From positions 2,480,001 to 2,544,000 of the forward strand of contig NZ_JAPEPB010000001.1 of the NCBI RefSeq assembly GCF_026340565.1: a stretch of 64,000 nucleotides of DNA. Reading direction: 5' to 3'. Below are positions 17,541 to 26,421 of this stretch, piece by piece. Within the stretch, counting starts at the first letter, position 1, and every line of letters starts with the position of its first letter. The notes below the pieces were generated by a model that ran no database searches, was not told the origin of the DNA, and saw nothing but the letters and a program-made list of their open reading frames with translations. Origin of the DNA: Kitasatospora sp. NBC_01287 (GTDB lineage: Bacteria; Actinomycetota; Actinomycetes; Streptomycetales; Streptomycetaceae). Position numbers and translations under genes: made by a program.

Positions 17541-17588
17541 GTCATGCTCGCACGGGGCGAACCACTAACGCAATCGCTTAGCTTTTCG

Positions 17589-18158
17589 TCAGGCCCTGGT
17601 GAGCGCCGCCTCCACCAGCCTGCGGGCGTAGGCAGCCGTCAGGCCCTCGGGGCGGAAGAGGATCCGGTACAGGATCGGCGCCACCACGCCGTCCAGCAGC
17701 GCCTCCACACCGGGCACCGCCTCGCCGCGCCCGGCGGCACGGGCGCCGATGGTCTTCAACTGCTCGGCGGCGTAGTCGGAGCAGCGGGCGGCGGCGCCGC
17801 CCGCCGGGTCGCCGGCCACCGCGTCCCGGACATAGGTGCGCCCGGCCGGCGCGGCCATCTCCTCGACGAACCGCTCGGCCCAGGCCGCCAGATCGGCCCG
17901 CAGACTGCCGAGATCGGCCGGCGGCGCGTCCGGGCGCAGCCGCTCCACCGCGACATCGGAGAGCAGCTCCTGCAGATCCCCCCAGCGCCGGTACACCGTC
18001 GAGGGGGTCACCCCCGCCCGAGCGGCGATCAACGGCACCGTGAGCGCGGCGCGGCCGACCTCGGCCTCCAGCTCCCGCGCAGCCCGGTGCACGGACTGCT
18101 GAACGCGCGCACTGCGCCCGCCGGGGCGCGCTCCGGCTCGGGGACTCATGTCACCCAT
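17589..18158 (-). CDS. TetR-family regulator
   Basis: A 189-aa TetR protein. The HTH spans about residues 15-65 (RVQQSVHRAARELEAEVGRAAL, PLIAARAGVTPSTVYRRWGDL). The start is set at ATG 18158 (MGDMSPRAG) because the upstream frame is low-quality and 62 codons too long; ATG 18149 is a close alternative. It precedes the MBL hydrolase gene on the same strand. An imperfect inverted repeat with ACGC/GCGT ends sits just upstream at 18163-18179. Confidence 0.82.
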   Translation of the reverse strand: MGDMSPRAGARPGGRSARVQQSVHRAARELEAEVGRAALTVPLIAARAGVTPSTVYRRWGDLQELLSDVAVERLRPDAPPADLGSLRADLAAWAERFVEEMAAPAGRTYVRDAVAGDPAGGAAARCSDYAAEQLKTIGARAAGRGEAVPGVEALLDGVVAPILYRILFRPEGLTAAYARRLVEAALTRA

Positions 18159-18160
18159 CC

Positions 18161-18180
18161 TAACGCGAATCAATTGCGTC
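18161..18180. promoter_or_regulatory. Putative TetR autoregulatory site
   Basis: taacgcgaatcaattgcgtc has matching ACGC and GCGT ends. CTAACGC followed by AATC recurs before the MBL gene at 17566, which suggests a shared operator. Confidence 0.4.
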
Positions 18181-18344
18181 AAAGTGGGGTCCACGAATCC
18201 GTTCAGCCCCGGGGCGCGGCCGCAGGGCCGGACCCGCCTGGCCTCACCAGCGCGGCCCCCGCCCACCGCCCGCCCGCTCCCACGCGGGGCGCAGACTACC
18301 TTCCTGGCGGACACCGCAAAATCTGTGCTCGCTGTAGTAGACAT

Positions 18345-19088
18345 TGCCCGGCTGCTTGATTAGTGTTTCTCTCGTAGTCGCAGTCAAGCGGTACCCGCCA
18401 GACACGAACTGGCGGGCGTCAGTACAGAAGTGCGCAGGTCGGCACGGTTGCGGGATCCTGAAGCCAGCGATGGTGCAGCAAGGCGACAGGATCGGCGGCC
18501 GGGCCGGGCGGCCCGCAGGCATCAGGGGCCGCCGCCCGGAATGGGCGCAGTTCAGCAAGCGCAGTTCAACAGCAGTTCAGCAGGTGAAGTACCAGCAAGT
18601 GAAGTTGAGTTGGGCAGTACCAGCAGTCGCATGACGAGGTATCCCGGTAAAGGCGCCAAGGCTGCGGGCGCGCGTGCCGGGAGTCCGGGCAGTGGGGTTC
18701 CAAGCCGAGCAGGTGAGCAGGACGGGCAACGGGGCTGGCTGCCGGACCGGGCGGACCATCAGGACCGCCACAGCAGTAACCGGCTGGTTCTCAGTGCCGG
18801 CGACATCGCAGTACCCGGTCAGTACAGAGGATGAACGGAGGGACAGAGCGCCATCAGGATCGCCCGGCCCGTGAGGAATTCACCCGGGCGGACTCCGAAG
18901 ACCCCAAGGCAAGGACGGTGGTTTCCGGTCACGCATACGCGATCCCCGCATGCCCCCTCCCCCGGGGCCGTGCGGATACAAGAAAGCCGGCCACAGGCTG
19001 GTAGATGGTGTTAACCCCTTCGGGGCCCCGGTGCCGCAATGGCCCCGGGGCCCCTCGACGCGTCCCCGACACAACAAGAAGAGGTGCA
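18345..19088. other. Long region without a convincing gene
   Basis: About 740 bases carry no frame with believable codon use. Around 18545-18620 there are degenerate cagttcarcag-type repeats, akin in style to those at 336-374. The right end carries a GC hairpin in the leader of the MerR gene. An untranslated RNA or decayed genes could be present; I see no direct sign of either. Confidence 0.5.
19022..19054. promoter_or_regulatory. GC-rich hairpin in the leader of the MerR gene
   Basis: Arms GGGGCCCCGG / CCGGGGCCCC form a perfect 10-bp stem with a 13-nt loop, ending 34 bases before the MerR start. Each arm is itself partly self-complementary. It may be a transcriptional attenuator or a regulator-binding leader. 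Confidence 0.45.
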
Positions 19089-19436
19089 GTGACCACGGCA
19101 ACCATTCGACCGCACACCCCCGACTCCCTCGACGACGACGACTACCCCGCCTACACCATGGGCCGCGCCGCCGAGATGACCGGCACCACCGCCGGCTTCC
19201 TGCGCTCCCTCGGCGAACAGGGCCTCATCACCCCCCTACGCTCCGAGGGCGGCCACCGCCGCTACTCCCGCTACCAGCTACGCATCGCCATGCGCGCCCG
19301 CGACCTCGTCGACCAGGGCACCGCCATCGACGCCGCCTGCCGCATCATCATCCTCGAAGACCAACTCGAAGAAGCGCTGCGCATCAACGAACACCTCCGC
19401 CGCTCCCAGCCCTCCCAGGAAGCCGCCGACACCTGA
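19089..19436 (+). CDS. Small MerR-family HTH regulator
   Basis: A 115-aa protein. The GTG at 19089 follows AGAGG and begins VTTATIRPHTPD; the longer frame is rejected. The winged HTH is YTMGRAAEMTGTTAGFLRSLGEQGLITPLRSEGGHRRY, residues about 22-60, followed by one dimer helix (ILEDQLEEALRINEHLRR). It lacks the long effector domain and Cys metal ligands, so it belongs to the small streptomycete MerR group rather than to metal sensors. Its role is not known. It converges on the Wadjet operon. Confidence 0.85.
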   Translation: MTTATIRPHTPDSLDDDDYPAYTMGRAAEMTGTTAGFLRSLGEQGLITPLRSEGGHRRYSRYQLRIAMRARDLVDQGTAIDAACRIIILEDQLEEALRINEHLRRSQPSQEAADT

Positions 19437-19446
19437 CCCACCCGGC

Positions 19447-19471
19447 CGGCCGCCTTCAGGCACGGCGGCCG
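19447..19471. terminator. Hairpin between MerR gene and jetD
   Basis: An 8-bp perfect stem (CGGCCGCC / GGCGGCCG, 9-nt loop) lies 10 bases after the MerR stop, between convergent genes. Confidence 0.55.
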
Positions 19472-19499
19472 ATCCTCAACCCGCCCTCGCTCTCGCCCC

Positions 19500-19536
<37 letters not shown>

Positions 19537-19556
19537 AACGGCCGGCCTCGCTGCCG

Positions 19557-20831
19557 TCAGTCCTCCGGCGCCAGGTCGGCCACGAGCCAGTCGAGCGCCG
19601 ACTCCTCGTGCAGGGCCGCGTCGAGCCCCGACATGGCGGCGGCGAGATCCGCGTCCCAGCTCGCCTCCACGGGAGCGCCGGCAAGTGGCAGCGGCGGGGT
19701 CCCCTGCGACCGGACGTGGGCGGCGAGTCGCTCGTAGTCATGAGCCGCCATCCGCCACGGTCGGGCCGCGCAGCGCCGGATGAGGCGGTTGGCGAGGGCG
19801 ATGCCCGGCCAGTCGAAGTCTCCGTGGTAGAGCAGCGGCAGGCCCGCTGCCGCCAGGGTGTCGATCAGTTCGAGGACGACGGTGGAGGCGCTGCCCGAGG
19901 TGCAGACCACGGTGGCCGCGCAGCGGGCCTCGGCCGCGGCCTCGACCACCCGGGGGTTCTCGCAGATGTACACCGGGGTCTCCGAGGGCAGGACGATTTC
20001 CAGGGCACGCAGTTCCCGGAGCGTCAGGTGGGTCTCGGCGTGATGGTCCGCCCGTTCCCGAAGAGCCCGCCGGCGCCACCCCTGGCCCGCCGGCCGCAGC
20101 CCGTAGGTCAGCACGGTGCTCGACACCTCGTCAGGGATCACGGAGGCGGAGCGCCACAGGGCGCGGCGACCGGGCGCGTGCTCCGGCGGCTCGCCGCCCA
20201 CGGACCGCGCGAGGCCCCGGAGGACCAACCGGGACAGGGCCGTGTCGTCGTCCAACCCGTGTGCGGTGCCGGTCACCCGGGTCGCGAGCTCCCCGCGGCC
20301 GTACGGCGTCACCTCCTCGTCCCGGCCCGGGCGGAGGAGGCCGAGCACCTGGACCGCCTGACGGAGCAGGCCCGCCGCCTCCTCCGGGAGCAGCCTGCCC
20401 AGGGCACCGCCGCGGCGGAGGTCGTCCAGCCAACCGCTCACCCATTCCTGGCCGGCGAGCGGTGAGCCGGCGACGGCCGCCTCGGCCGCCGCCCGGAGCG
20501 AGGCGCGCGCCTGCCGACCGGTGTCCCGCTCGGCGCGCCGGTCGGTCAGTGGCGGTCCGAGTTCCTCCACGGCCGTGACCAGACCGCAGCCCGCGGCCGT
20601 GGACCGCAGTCGGGCGTCCAGGTCCGCGAGCCGGATCACGGCGGTGGCACCGGTGATCCCGCGGCCGAGCAGCAGCGACAGCGCCTCACGCTCCGCCGCG
20701 GTGAGGCTCTCCAGCCGCACGCTGCCGGCCGGCTGGAGTCCGTTGCGTTCCAGCCGGTCGCGGACCTTCGTCCAGATCCGGCCGAGGGCCGGTTGCGCCA
20801 GGAAGCCCATGGCCTGCGCGGGCAGGGTCAC
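19557..20831 (-). CDS. jetD: Wadjet type III nuclease subunit JetD (DUF2399 / TIGR02679-like)
   Basis: The 424-aa protein begins at GTG 20831, whose bases overlap the JetC stop (GTGA). The C-terminal half has the TOPRIM-like features of the family: VYICENPRVVEAA (conserved Glu), TVVCTSGSAS and LLYHGDFDWPGIALANRLI with the acidic GDFDWPG motif near residue 350. In Wadjet systems JetD is the endonuclease that cuts circular plasmid DNA after the SMC-like motor has extruded it. It is the last gene of the four-gene operon. Assignment rests on motifs and on the co-occurring set of neighbours. Confidence 0.85.
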   Translation of the reverse strand: MTLPAQAMGFLAQPALGRIWTKVRDRLERNGLQPAGSVRLESLTAAEREALSLLLGRGITGATAVIRLADLDARLRSTAAGCGLVTAVEELGPPLTDRRAERDTGRQARASLRAAAEAAVAGSPLAGQEWVSGWLDDLRRGGALGRLLPEEAAGLLRQAVQVLGLLRPGRDEEVTPYGRGELATRVTGTAHGLDDDTALSRLVLRGLARSVGGEPPEHAPGRRALWRSASVIPDEVSSTVLTYGLRPAGQGWRRRALRERADHHAETHLTLRELRALEIVLPSETPVYICENPRVVEAAAEARCAATVVCTSGSASTVVLELIDTLAAAGLPLLYHGDFDWPGIALANRLIRRCAARPWRMAAHDYERLAAHVRSQGTPPLPLAGAPVEASWDADLAAAMSGLDAALHEESALDWLVADLAPED

Positions 20832-23800
20832 ACGCTCACCAGCCGGCGGTTGCGTCCGTTCCAGACGTAGTGCAGGGTCGCGACGCCGCGGACCTGCGGG
20901 TCGCGCAGGCACTCGTAGATCTGGAGCGCGGGCACATCGGGCCAATTGCCCATCAGGCGCTCGCTGGTGAGGACGAAGTCGAGGTCGAGATCGACGAGGA
21001 TGCGGCCGAGCCGGGCGTGGGTGGGCTCGTCCACCTTGGCGAAGGCGTCGTCCAGCAGGATCAGCCGAGGTGCGTGCGGGGCGCTCTCGGCCAGCGTGGT
21101 GAACTGCGCGGCGGCCGCGGCGAAGAGCGCGAGGTAGGAGAGGACCCGCTGCTCGCCCTGGCTGAGCCCGGTGCGCCCGGTGAACTTCCTGCGCCGGGCG
21201 GCGGAGGACTCGTCCAGCACCCACGGCTGGAAGGTGAACCACGACCGGTAGTCGAGCGCGGTCCGCAGATGGGCGGCGTAGCCGACCGCCGGGTCCGCGC
21301 GGCGCGCGTCCTCGATGCGGCGCTGCAGGATCTCGCGCAGCTGCTCCGACTGCTCGCGGGTCCGCAGGCCGGACGGGCTGCGCAGGAGGTCGACGGCGGC
21401 CCGAACGTCCGCGTCGACGGTGTCGGCCAGCCGCCAGTCGAGCTCGACGCCGAGCCCGTGCGAGGTGCGCACGGAGTGCAGGGTGGCGTTGAGTGCGTCG
21501 ACCAGCGCCCCGGCGGCCAGCATCTGCGAGGAGAGGTGGTCGCCCAACTCGCCGGTGAGGAACCGCTGGAAGACCTCCCGCTCGCGGTCGGTCAACCGGG
21601 CTCGCGCGTCGGCGGCCTGGGTGGCGATGCGTTCGCCGACCAGCGCCACGTCGTGCGGGCCGCTGTCGTCGACGAGGCGGCAGACCTTGATGCCGTCGGG
21701 CTCCTCCAGGGTGGCGTCGTAGCCGCCCGCGAGTTGGTCCCGCAGCTCGCTGAACCGGTTGAGCAGCGCGGTGTCGGAGACGTCGCGCCGCTGCGCGTCG
21801 AGGCTGCGGTCCACCGCCTCGACCAGCCGCTGCAGGGCTTTCAGTCTGGCCCTGGCGTCCTCGTGCGCGGGATCGGGGATCGACAACTCGCCCAGGTGGC
21901 CGCCCAGCTCCGCTCCACGCGCGATGTCCGGCGTGGCCAGCGCCGTGCGCAGAGCGCGCCCGCGACGGATCACCGCCTCCTCCTGGGTGGCGAGTTCGGC
22001 GCGCCTGGTCCCCTCGTCCTGCTCGGCGCGGACCAGGTCGTCGTGCAGTTGCTCGGCCTTGCGCCGTGCCGTGGGCAGTTCCTTGCCGATCGCGTCGAGG
22101 CGCCGCACGGCGGTCTGCTCCTCGTCGAGGATCTCCTGCTCGGTGGCCCCGACGGCGCCCTCCAGCGTGCGGATCTCCCGGCGGGCCGCCGCCAGCTCCG
22201 CCGCCCTCCGGCCGTACTCGAGTCCGGCCGCCTCCAGGGCGCTGCGAGCCCGGTCGTAGCGCCGGCGCTCCTGCTCGTGGGCGGCCGTGCCCTCGGCGGT
22301 GTCCGCCACCCGGCGGCGCAGGCGCCTGGTGCCGTCGGCCAGGCCGTCCAGCGCGGCGCGTGCCATGAGCAGCGCGCCCTGGTCGGCCGGCAGGGCGTGC
22401 GCGGTGGCGGCGGCCTCGGCGTGACGGCGGGCGTCGACGGAGCCGGCCCGGGCGTCCTGGGCGGCGCGGCCCGCCACCGTGGCGGCCTGGCGCAGATCGG
22501 CGGCGATCCGCTCGGCCTCCTCCAGCCGCGCCCAGGCCCCGGCCAGGGGCGCACTCGTGGGCGCGCGTCGCAGCAGGTCGTCGAGGGCGTCCCGGCGTTC
22601 CGTCAACTCCTGCGCGTGGGACCGGGCCACCTCCGCCTCGGACTCGACTTCGCTGATGCGGGAGGTGAGTTCGGCGATGCGCCGGCGCCGGGTCCCGGCT
22701 CGCACCTCGGCGCCCACGAACTCGGCCACCGGCTTGGTGTGGGCACCGCCCGCGGTGCCGAGCCGCCACCGGCCGTCGGTGCTCACCGCACCGCCTGCCG
22801 CCGCCCTGAGCGGGGAACCTCCCGGCGCGAGCGCGACCGCCGACAGGAGGCGGGCCACCTGAGCGGCCGTGACGCCGTGGCCGGCCGCGGGAACCGGGCG
22901 CAGGGCGTGGGCGAGCGACCAGCCGTCGACCGGCGCGGTGGGGGTGAGCACGGTGTCCCGGGTGTGCGGATCGAGCAGGACACCGTCCGCGCAGACCCAG
23001 GCGTCGAGCAGCCCGGCCGCCTCCAGCGCCGCCTCGACTCCGGCCTGCTGGGCCTCGGTCAGGTCCGGCGAGAAGTCCACCAGGCGGTACAGCGGGGCGC
23101 CGCTGTCCGGCAGCCGCGGGGCGTCCCGCAGCGGCGGCTTCGGGGGCACCGGGTCACTGTGCCGCCCCCAGTCGGCCTTCTCCGCCCGCAGGGCATCGAG
23201 CGTGCGGGCGAGGCCGCCGGCCACCAGGGCCGCCTGGTCGCGCTGCTCGGCCAGCGCTTGCCGATGGACCTCAAGGGCTCCGTAGGCGGCTGAGGCCACC
23301 TCGTCCCCGATCGAGGCGGGCAGCGTCCGCTCCTCGAAAGGGGTCTCCGCGGAAAGGTCGCGGCGAACCACCTCGGTCACCGGGCCGAGCGGGACACCGG
23401 ACCGGGCCGTCAGCAGGGCCGCCCACTCGTGGACCGCGCCCGCGTACTCCTCCCCCCGCGTGACGACCGTGCTCTGACGCTCCGTCACGCGCTCGGCCTC
23501 GGCCTGGGCCTGCTCCGCCAGCCGCTCGTACGCGGTGTCGGCCTCCCGGGCCCGCTGCTCCGCCCCGCGCAGCGCGTCCAGCAGCGAGCCGAGTTCCGCG
23601 ACCGCGCGGAGCCGGCTCTTGATCACCGGCTCGGCGGCGGCGAGTTGAGCGTTCCAGGAGCGCAGGGCGGCGGCCACCGCGGCGGTGTCGAAGGCCGCCA
23701 CGCGCTCGCCGCGCAGGAGTTCGGTGCCACCGTCCGGATCGGTGCACTCGTCCTCGGCCGCGACGGCGAGAACCGAGAGGGAGCCCGTGACCGGATCGCC

Positions 23801-25045
23801 GAGGTGTGCGGGTGCCAGCCCGGAGCGCTCGGCCAGCTCGCGGAGCTCACGGTGGGCCGTGCCCAGCTCGCGGAGCTCACCGGCCGTGCGGCCCGCGCCC
23901 GCGGTGAGCGCGGCGCCGACCGCCGACCGCGCGTCGTGCGCCAGTCGCAGTGCCGCGAAGCTGGCCCCGGCCGTCGCATGGACCGCCTCGACCGTGCGCC
24001 GCCGCTCGCCGAGTTCGGACAGGCTCCGGTAGCCGCTGCTCGCCCGGAGGGTGGCCAGCTCCGCCTCGGCCGCGTCCTGCTCCTCCACCAACTGCTCGTG
24101 GCGGCCCCTGGCTTCGCTCGCCTCACCGCGCAACTCGGCCGCTCGCCGGCCGATCTCGCCGGCCGCCAGTCGCCGCTCGGTGAGCTTGTGGAGTTCCGCG
24201 ACGACCTCGTCCGAGCGCCGGCGCAGGGCACCGTGGAGGTAGCCGCGGTAGTTGCCCAGGAACCGGCGGAGCGCCTCATCGGTCCGTTCCAGGCGCCCGA
24301 GGTCCTTGCGGACACTGTCGAGATCGTCGAGGTTCCGGGCGACGCTGTCGATCACGTCGTCGTCCAGCGCCGGGAGGGTCTCGCCGAGCACGGTCACCAG
24401 TCCACCGGACTCGATGCGGTCGCCGATCGTCGGGCGGCGCAGCCGGTGCAGGAGATGGACCAGGTTGCGGTACCGCGAGGCGTCGCTCAGCCCGAACAAC
24501 TCGCGCGCCACCCTGGTCCGGTGGTCGCGGGCGCTGTCCAGCACGTTGCCCGCGCCGACGGCGGCCCGCAGCCGGTCGAGCGCCAGCGGCTGGCCCGACT
24601 CGACCAGTTGGAGGTCCTCGCCGACCCGCATCGTGGTCGTGAAGAAGAAGGGTGTGGCCACGTTCGTGGACTTCGACGCGCGCACGGCCGCGCCGACCGT
24701 CAGGTACCGCTCGGCCCCGTCCTCGTCGGTCCGGCGGAACTCGACCCACAGATAGCCCAGGCGGTTGGTCTGCTCGAAGCCGTCGAGCATGAGCCAGGCC
24801 AGGGTGGTGCGGCCGGTCCCCGTCGCGTCGAGGGCGCGGGCATCACCGTCGAGCAGGTAGGGCAGCAGCATCTCCAGGGCCTTGGACTTGCCGGCGCCGT
24901 TCTTGCCGCGAAGCAGCAGGCGGCCCTCGCCGAACTCGAACTCCTGCTGGTCGTACTGCCAGACGTTGAGGATCCCGGCACGGCCCAGCCGGAAGCGGTG
25001 CGGGGCGGAGTGCTGCGGCACGGGCTGGGCCGGACGGCGGTTCAC
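20828..25045 (-). CDS. jetC: Wadjet type III SMC-like ATPase JetC (TIGR02680-like)
   Basis: At 1405 aa this is by far the largest gene here. The start is GTG 25045, inside the JetB stop (GTGA); the longer frame overlaps JetB by 150 bases and is rejected. Walker A is GKNGAGKS at residues 47-54. Two long Glu/Arg/Ala-rich coiled coils flank a central hinge-like region (about residues 560-800). The C-terminal head has the signature-like TGLSQGEQRVLSYLALFAA and Walker B LILLDDAFAKVDEPTHARLG with FVLTSERLMG after it. This is the SbcC/MukB-like layout of the Wadjet motor that extrudes DNA loops. It pairs with JetA and JetB as kleisin-like subunits. Confidence 0.88.
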   Translation of the reverse strand: MNRRPAQPVPQHSAPHRFRLGRAGILNVWQYDQQEFEFGEGRLLLRGKNGAGKSKALEMLLPYLLDGDARALDATGTGRTTLAWLMLDGFEQTNRLGYLWVEFRRTDEDGAERYLTVGAAVRASKSTNVATPFFFTTTMRVGEDLQLVESGQPLALDRLRAAVGAGNVLDSARDHRTRVARELFGLSDASRYRNLVHLLHRLRRPTIGDRIESGGLVTVLGETLPALDDDVIDSVARNLDDLDSVRKDLGRLERTDEALRRFLGNYRGYLHGALRRRSDEVVAELHKLTERRLAAGEIGRRAAELRGEASEARGRHEQLVEEQDAAEAELATLRASSGYRSLSELGERRRTVEAVHATAGASFAALRLAHDARSAVGAALTAGAGRTAGELRELGTAHRELRELAERSGLAPAHLGDPVTGSLSVLAVAAEDECTDPDGGTELLRGERVAAFDTAAVAAALRSWNAQLAAAEPVIKSRLRAVAELGSLLDALRGAEQRAREADTAYERLAEQAQAEAERVTERQSTVVTRGEEYAGAVHEWAALLTARSGVPLGPVTEVVRRDLSAETPFEERTLPASIGDEVASAAYGALEVHRQALAEQRDQAALVAGGLARTLDALRAEKADWGRHSDPVPPKPPLRDAPRLPDSGAPLYRLVDFSPDLTEAQQAGVEAALEAAGLLDAWVCADGVLLDPHTRDTVLTPTAPVDGWSLAHALRPVPAAGHGVTAAQVARLLSAVALAPGGSPLRAAAGGAVSTDGRWRLGTAGGAHTKPVAEFVGAEVRAGTRRRRIAELTSRISEVESEAEVARSHAQELTERRDALDDLLRRAPTSAPLAGAWARLEEAERIAADLRQAATVAGRAAQDARAGSVDARRHAEAAATAHALPADQGALLMARAALDGLADGTRRLRRRVADTAEGTAAHEQERRRYDRARSALEAAGLEYGRRAAELAAARREIRTLEGAVGATEQEILDEEQTAVRRLDAIGKELPTARRKAEQLHDDLVRAEQDEGTRRAELATQEEAVIRRGRALRTALATPDIARGAELGGHLGELSIPDPAHEDARARLKALQRLVEAVDRSLDAQRRDVSDTALLNRFSELRDQLAGGYDATLEEPDGIKVCRLVDDSGPHDVALVGERIATQAADARARLTDREREVFQRFLTGELGDHLSSQMLAAGALVDALNATLHSVRTSHGLGVELDWRLADTVDADVRAAVDLLRSPSGLRTREQSEQLREILQRRIEDARRADPAVGYAAHLRTALDYRSWFTFQPWVLDESSAARRRKFTGRTGLSQGEQRVLSYLALFAAAAAQFTTLAESAPHAPRLILLDDAFAKVDEPTHARLGRILVDLDLDFVLTSERLMGNWPDVPALQIYECLRDPQVRGVATLHYVWNGRNRRLVSV

Positions 25046-26421
25046 GAGGAAGGCTCTCCCTGTCGGTCGGGCTGCGGTGCCCGCTGTTCGGCATACGTGT
25101 CGACGTGCTTGTCGAGGTGCTTGTCGGCGTGCTTGTCGACGTGCTTGAGCGAAACGGTCGTGGCGTAGCGGCCGGCCGCGGCGAGCAGCACCCACTCACC
25201 CGGCACGGCCGCACGGGCCGCGGAGACGTCGGTGACCGCCCGTCCGTCGGTGGCAGCGGTCCCGTAGTGCGGTGGCACGCCGTGGCCGTCGGCGCGCAGC
25301 GGCCCCGCCGGTGCCACCAGCCGCATCCGGCTGAGGAGTTCGAGGACGTCGGCGCGCAGCAGGGCCGGGCTTTCCAGGTAGCCGCGCTGCCAGTTGGCAC
25401 GCTGCCCGTACTGCTCGACCAGTTCGTCGAGGATCTCGCCGACCAGCCCTGGCGGTATCGGCACGCCGATCGTCAGTCGACCGCCGACCGCCGGATGCCC
25501 CGCCTCCCGCGGCCGCAGCCGCCTCACGAGCCGGTCGGCGAGCAGCAGTGCGGCCTGGGCGACCGTCCCCGTGCCCGGGAGCCGGAGATCGGTCAGCTCG
25601 TCGTCCGGGTCGATCATGGCGACCCCTTCGGCCCGGATCTCGGCTTCCAGCCCGAGCAGTTCGAAGAACGCCTCGGCCTCACGCCGCTGCCGGGTCCGCA
25701 GCCAGTCGCGCTCCGCCTCGGTGAGGTCGTCGAGATGGACGACGGGGGTTTCGACCAGCCGGCGACGCACGTAGGTGCGCGGTCCGCCGAATCCGGGATC
25801 GGCCGACCGGAGCACGAGGTCAGCGCCGTCGCTGCTCTGCGTCAGCGGCCCGGCCACGATCGCGCGGGCGATCTCCCGGTTGACGGTCAGCAGGGCCTCA
25901 CCGCCCGCCTCCGCGGCGACAGCGCCGACGCTGCCCTCGGTCTCGGTCAGCGCTCCCCACTCGACGAGTTGCCGCAGCGCGGCCGCCAGGGTCCGCTTCT
26001 CCACCAGCCGACCGGAATCCTCGACGGCGAGGCCGGCATCGGCGGCGGCCGCACGGACATCGGCGACCAGTTGGGACAGCAGCACCTGCTCCGCCGCGGT
26101 CACCAGGACGGAGAGGGCCAGCGCCAGGTAGGCATAGGTCCGCGGGGTGAACGGCGTGCCGGTCGACCGCTCCAGTCGGTGACCGGACCCCGGCCCGAGG
26201 CCGGCCTTGAAGAGCCGCGCGTAGGAGGCCTCAACGAGGAGCCGGTACCCGAGCACCTGCTGGAACCGCTGCACCAGCCAGTCGGCGTGACGGCGCACCA
26301 GCGGGAAGGCGTCGGCGTGCGGCCCGTCGGCGGTGACCAGCGGGTGGCGCAGCAGCAGCCGGGCGGCGCTGCGCCGCTCGGCTGCGAGCGCGACGTCGTG
26401 GGCGGAGGGCAGCAGCGCCAC
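25042..26421 (-). CDS. jetB: Wadjet type III subunit JetB (DUF2398 / TIGR02678-like)
   Basis: The 459-aa protein starts at GTG 26421, sharing one base with the JetA stop. It reads as winged-helix repeats: RRSAARLLLRHPLVTADGP, PFTPRTYAYLALALSVLV, LAAALRQLVEWGALTETEGS, and LLTVNREIARAIVAGP. The family acts as the accessory (KITE-like) subunit that binds the JetA kleisin and the SMC heads. The C-terminus carries an unusual charged repeat, KHVDKHADKHLDKHVD, coded by a 12-bp DNA tandem repeat. That tail is probably dispensable. Confidence 0.83.
   Translation of the reverse strand: MALLPSAHDVALAAERRSAARLLLRHPLVTADGPHADAFPLVRRHADWLVQRFQQVLGYRLLVEASYARLFKAGLGPGSGHRLERSTGTPFTPRTYAYLALALSVLVTAAEQVLLSQLVADVRAAAADAGLAVEDSGRLVEKRTLAAALRQLVEWGALTETEGSVGAVAAEAGGEALLTVNREIARAIVAGPLTQSSDGADLVLRSADPGFGGPRTYVRRRLVETPVVHLDDLTEAERDWLRTRQRREAEAFFELLGLEAEIRAEGVAMIDPDDELTDLRLPGTGTVAQAALLLADRLVRRLRPREAGHPAVGGRLTIGVPIPPGLVGEILDELVEQYGQRANWQRGYLESPALLRADVLELLSRMRLVAPAGPLRADGHGVPPHYGTAATDGRAVTDVSAARAAVPGEWVLLAAAGRYATTVSLKHVDKHADKHLDKHVDTYAEQRAPQPDRQGEPSS
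25105..25146. repeat. 12-bp tandem repeat in the jetB 3' end
   Basis: Three and a half copies of gtgcttgtcgac-like units encode KHxD repeats near the JetB C-terminus, 60 bases before the jetC start. Confidence 0.8.

Noticed and set aside
20870..23293. Long plus-strand frame opposite jetC
   Set aside because: Low-complexity Gly/Arg/Gln text with no domain; jetC on the minus strand has full SMC motifs.
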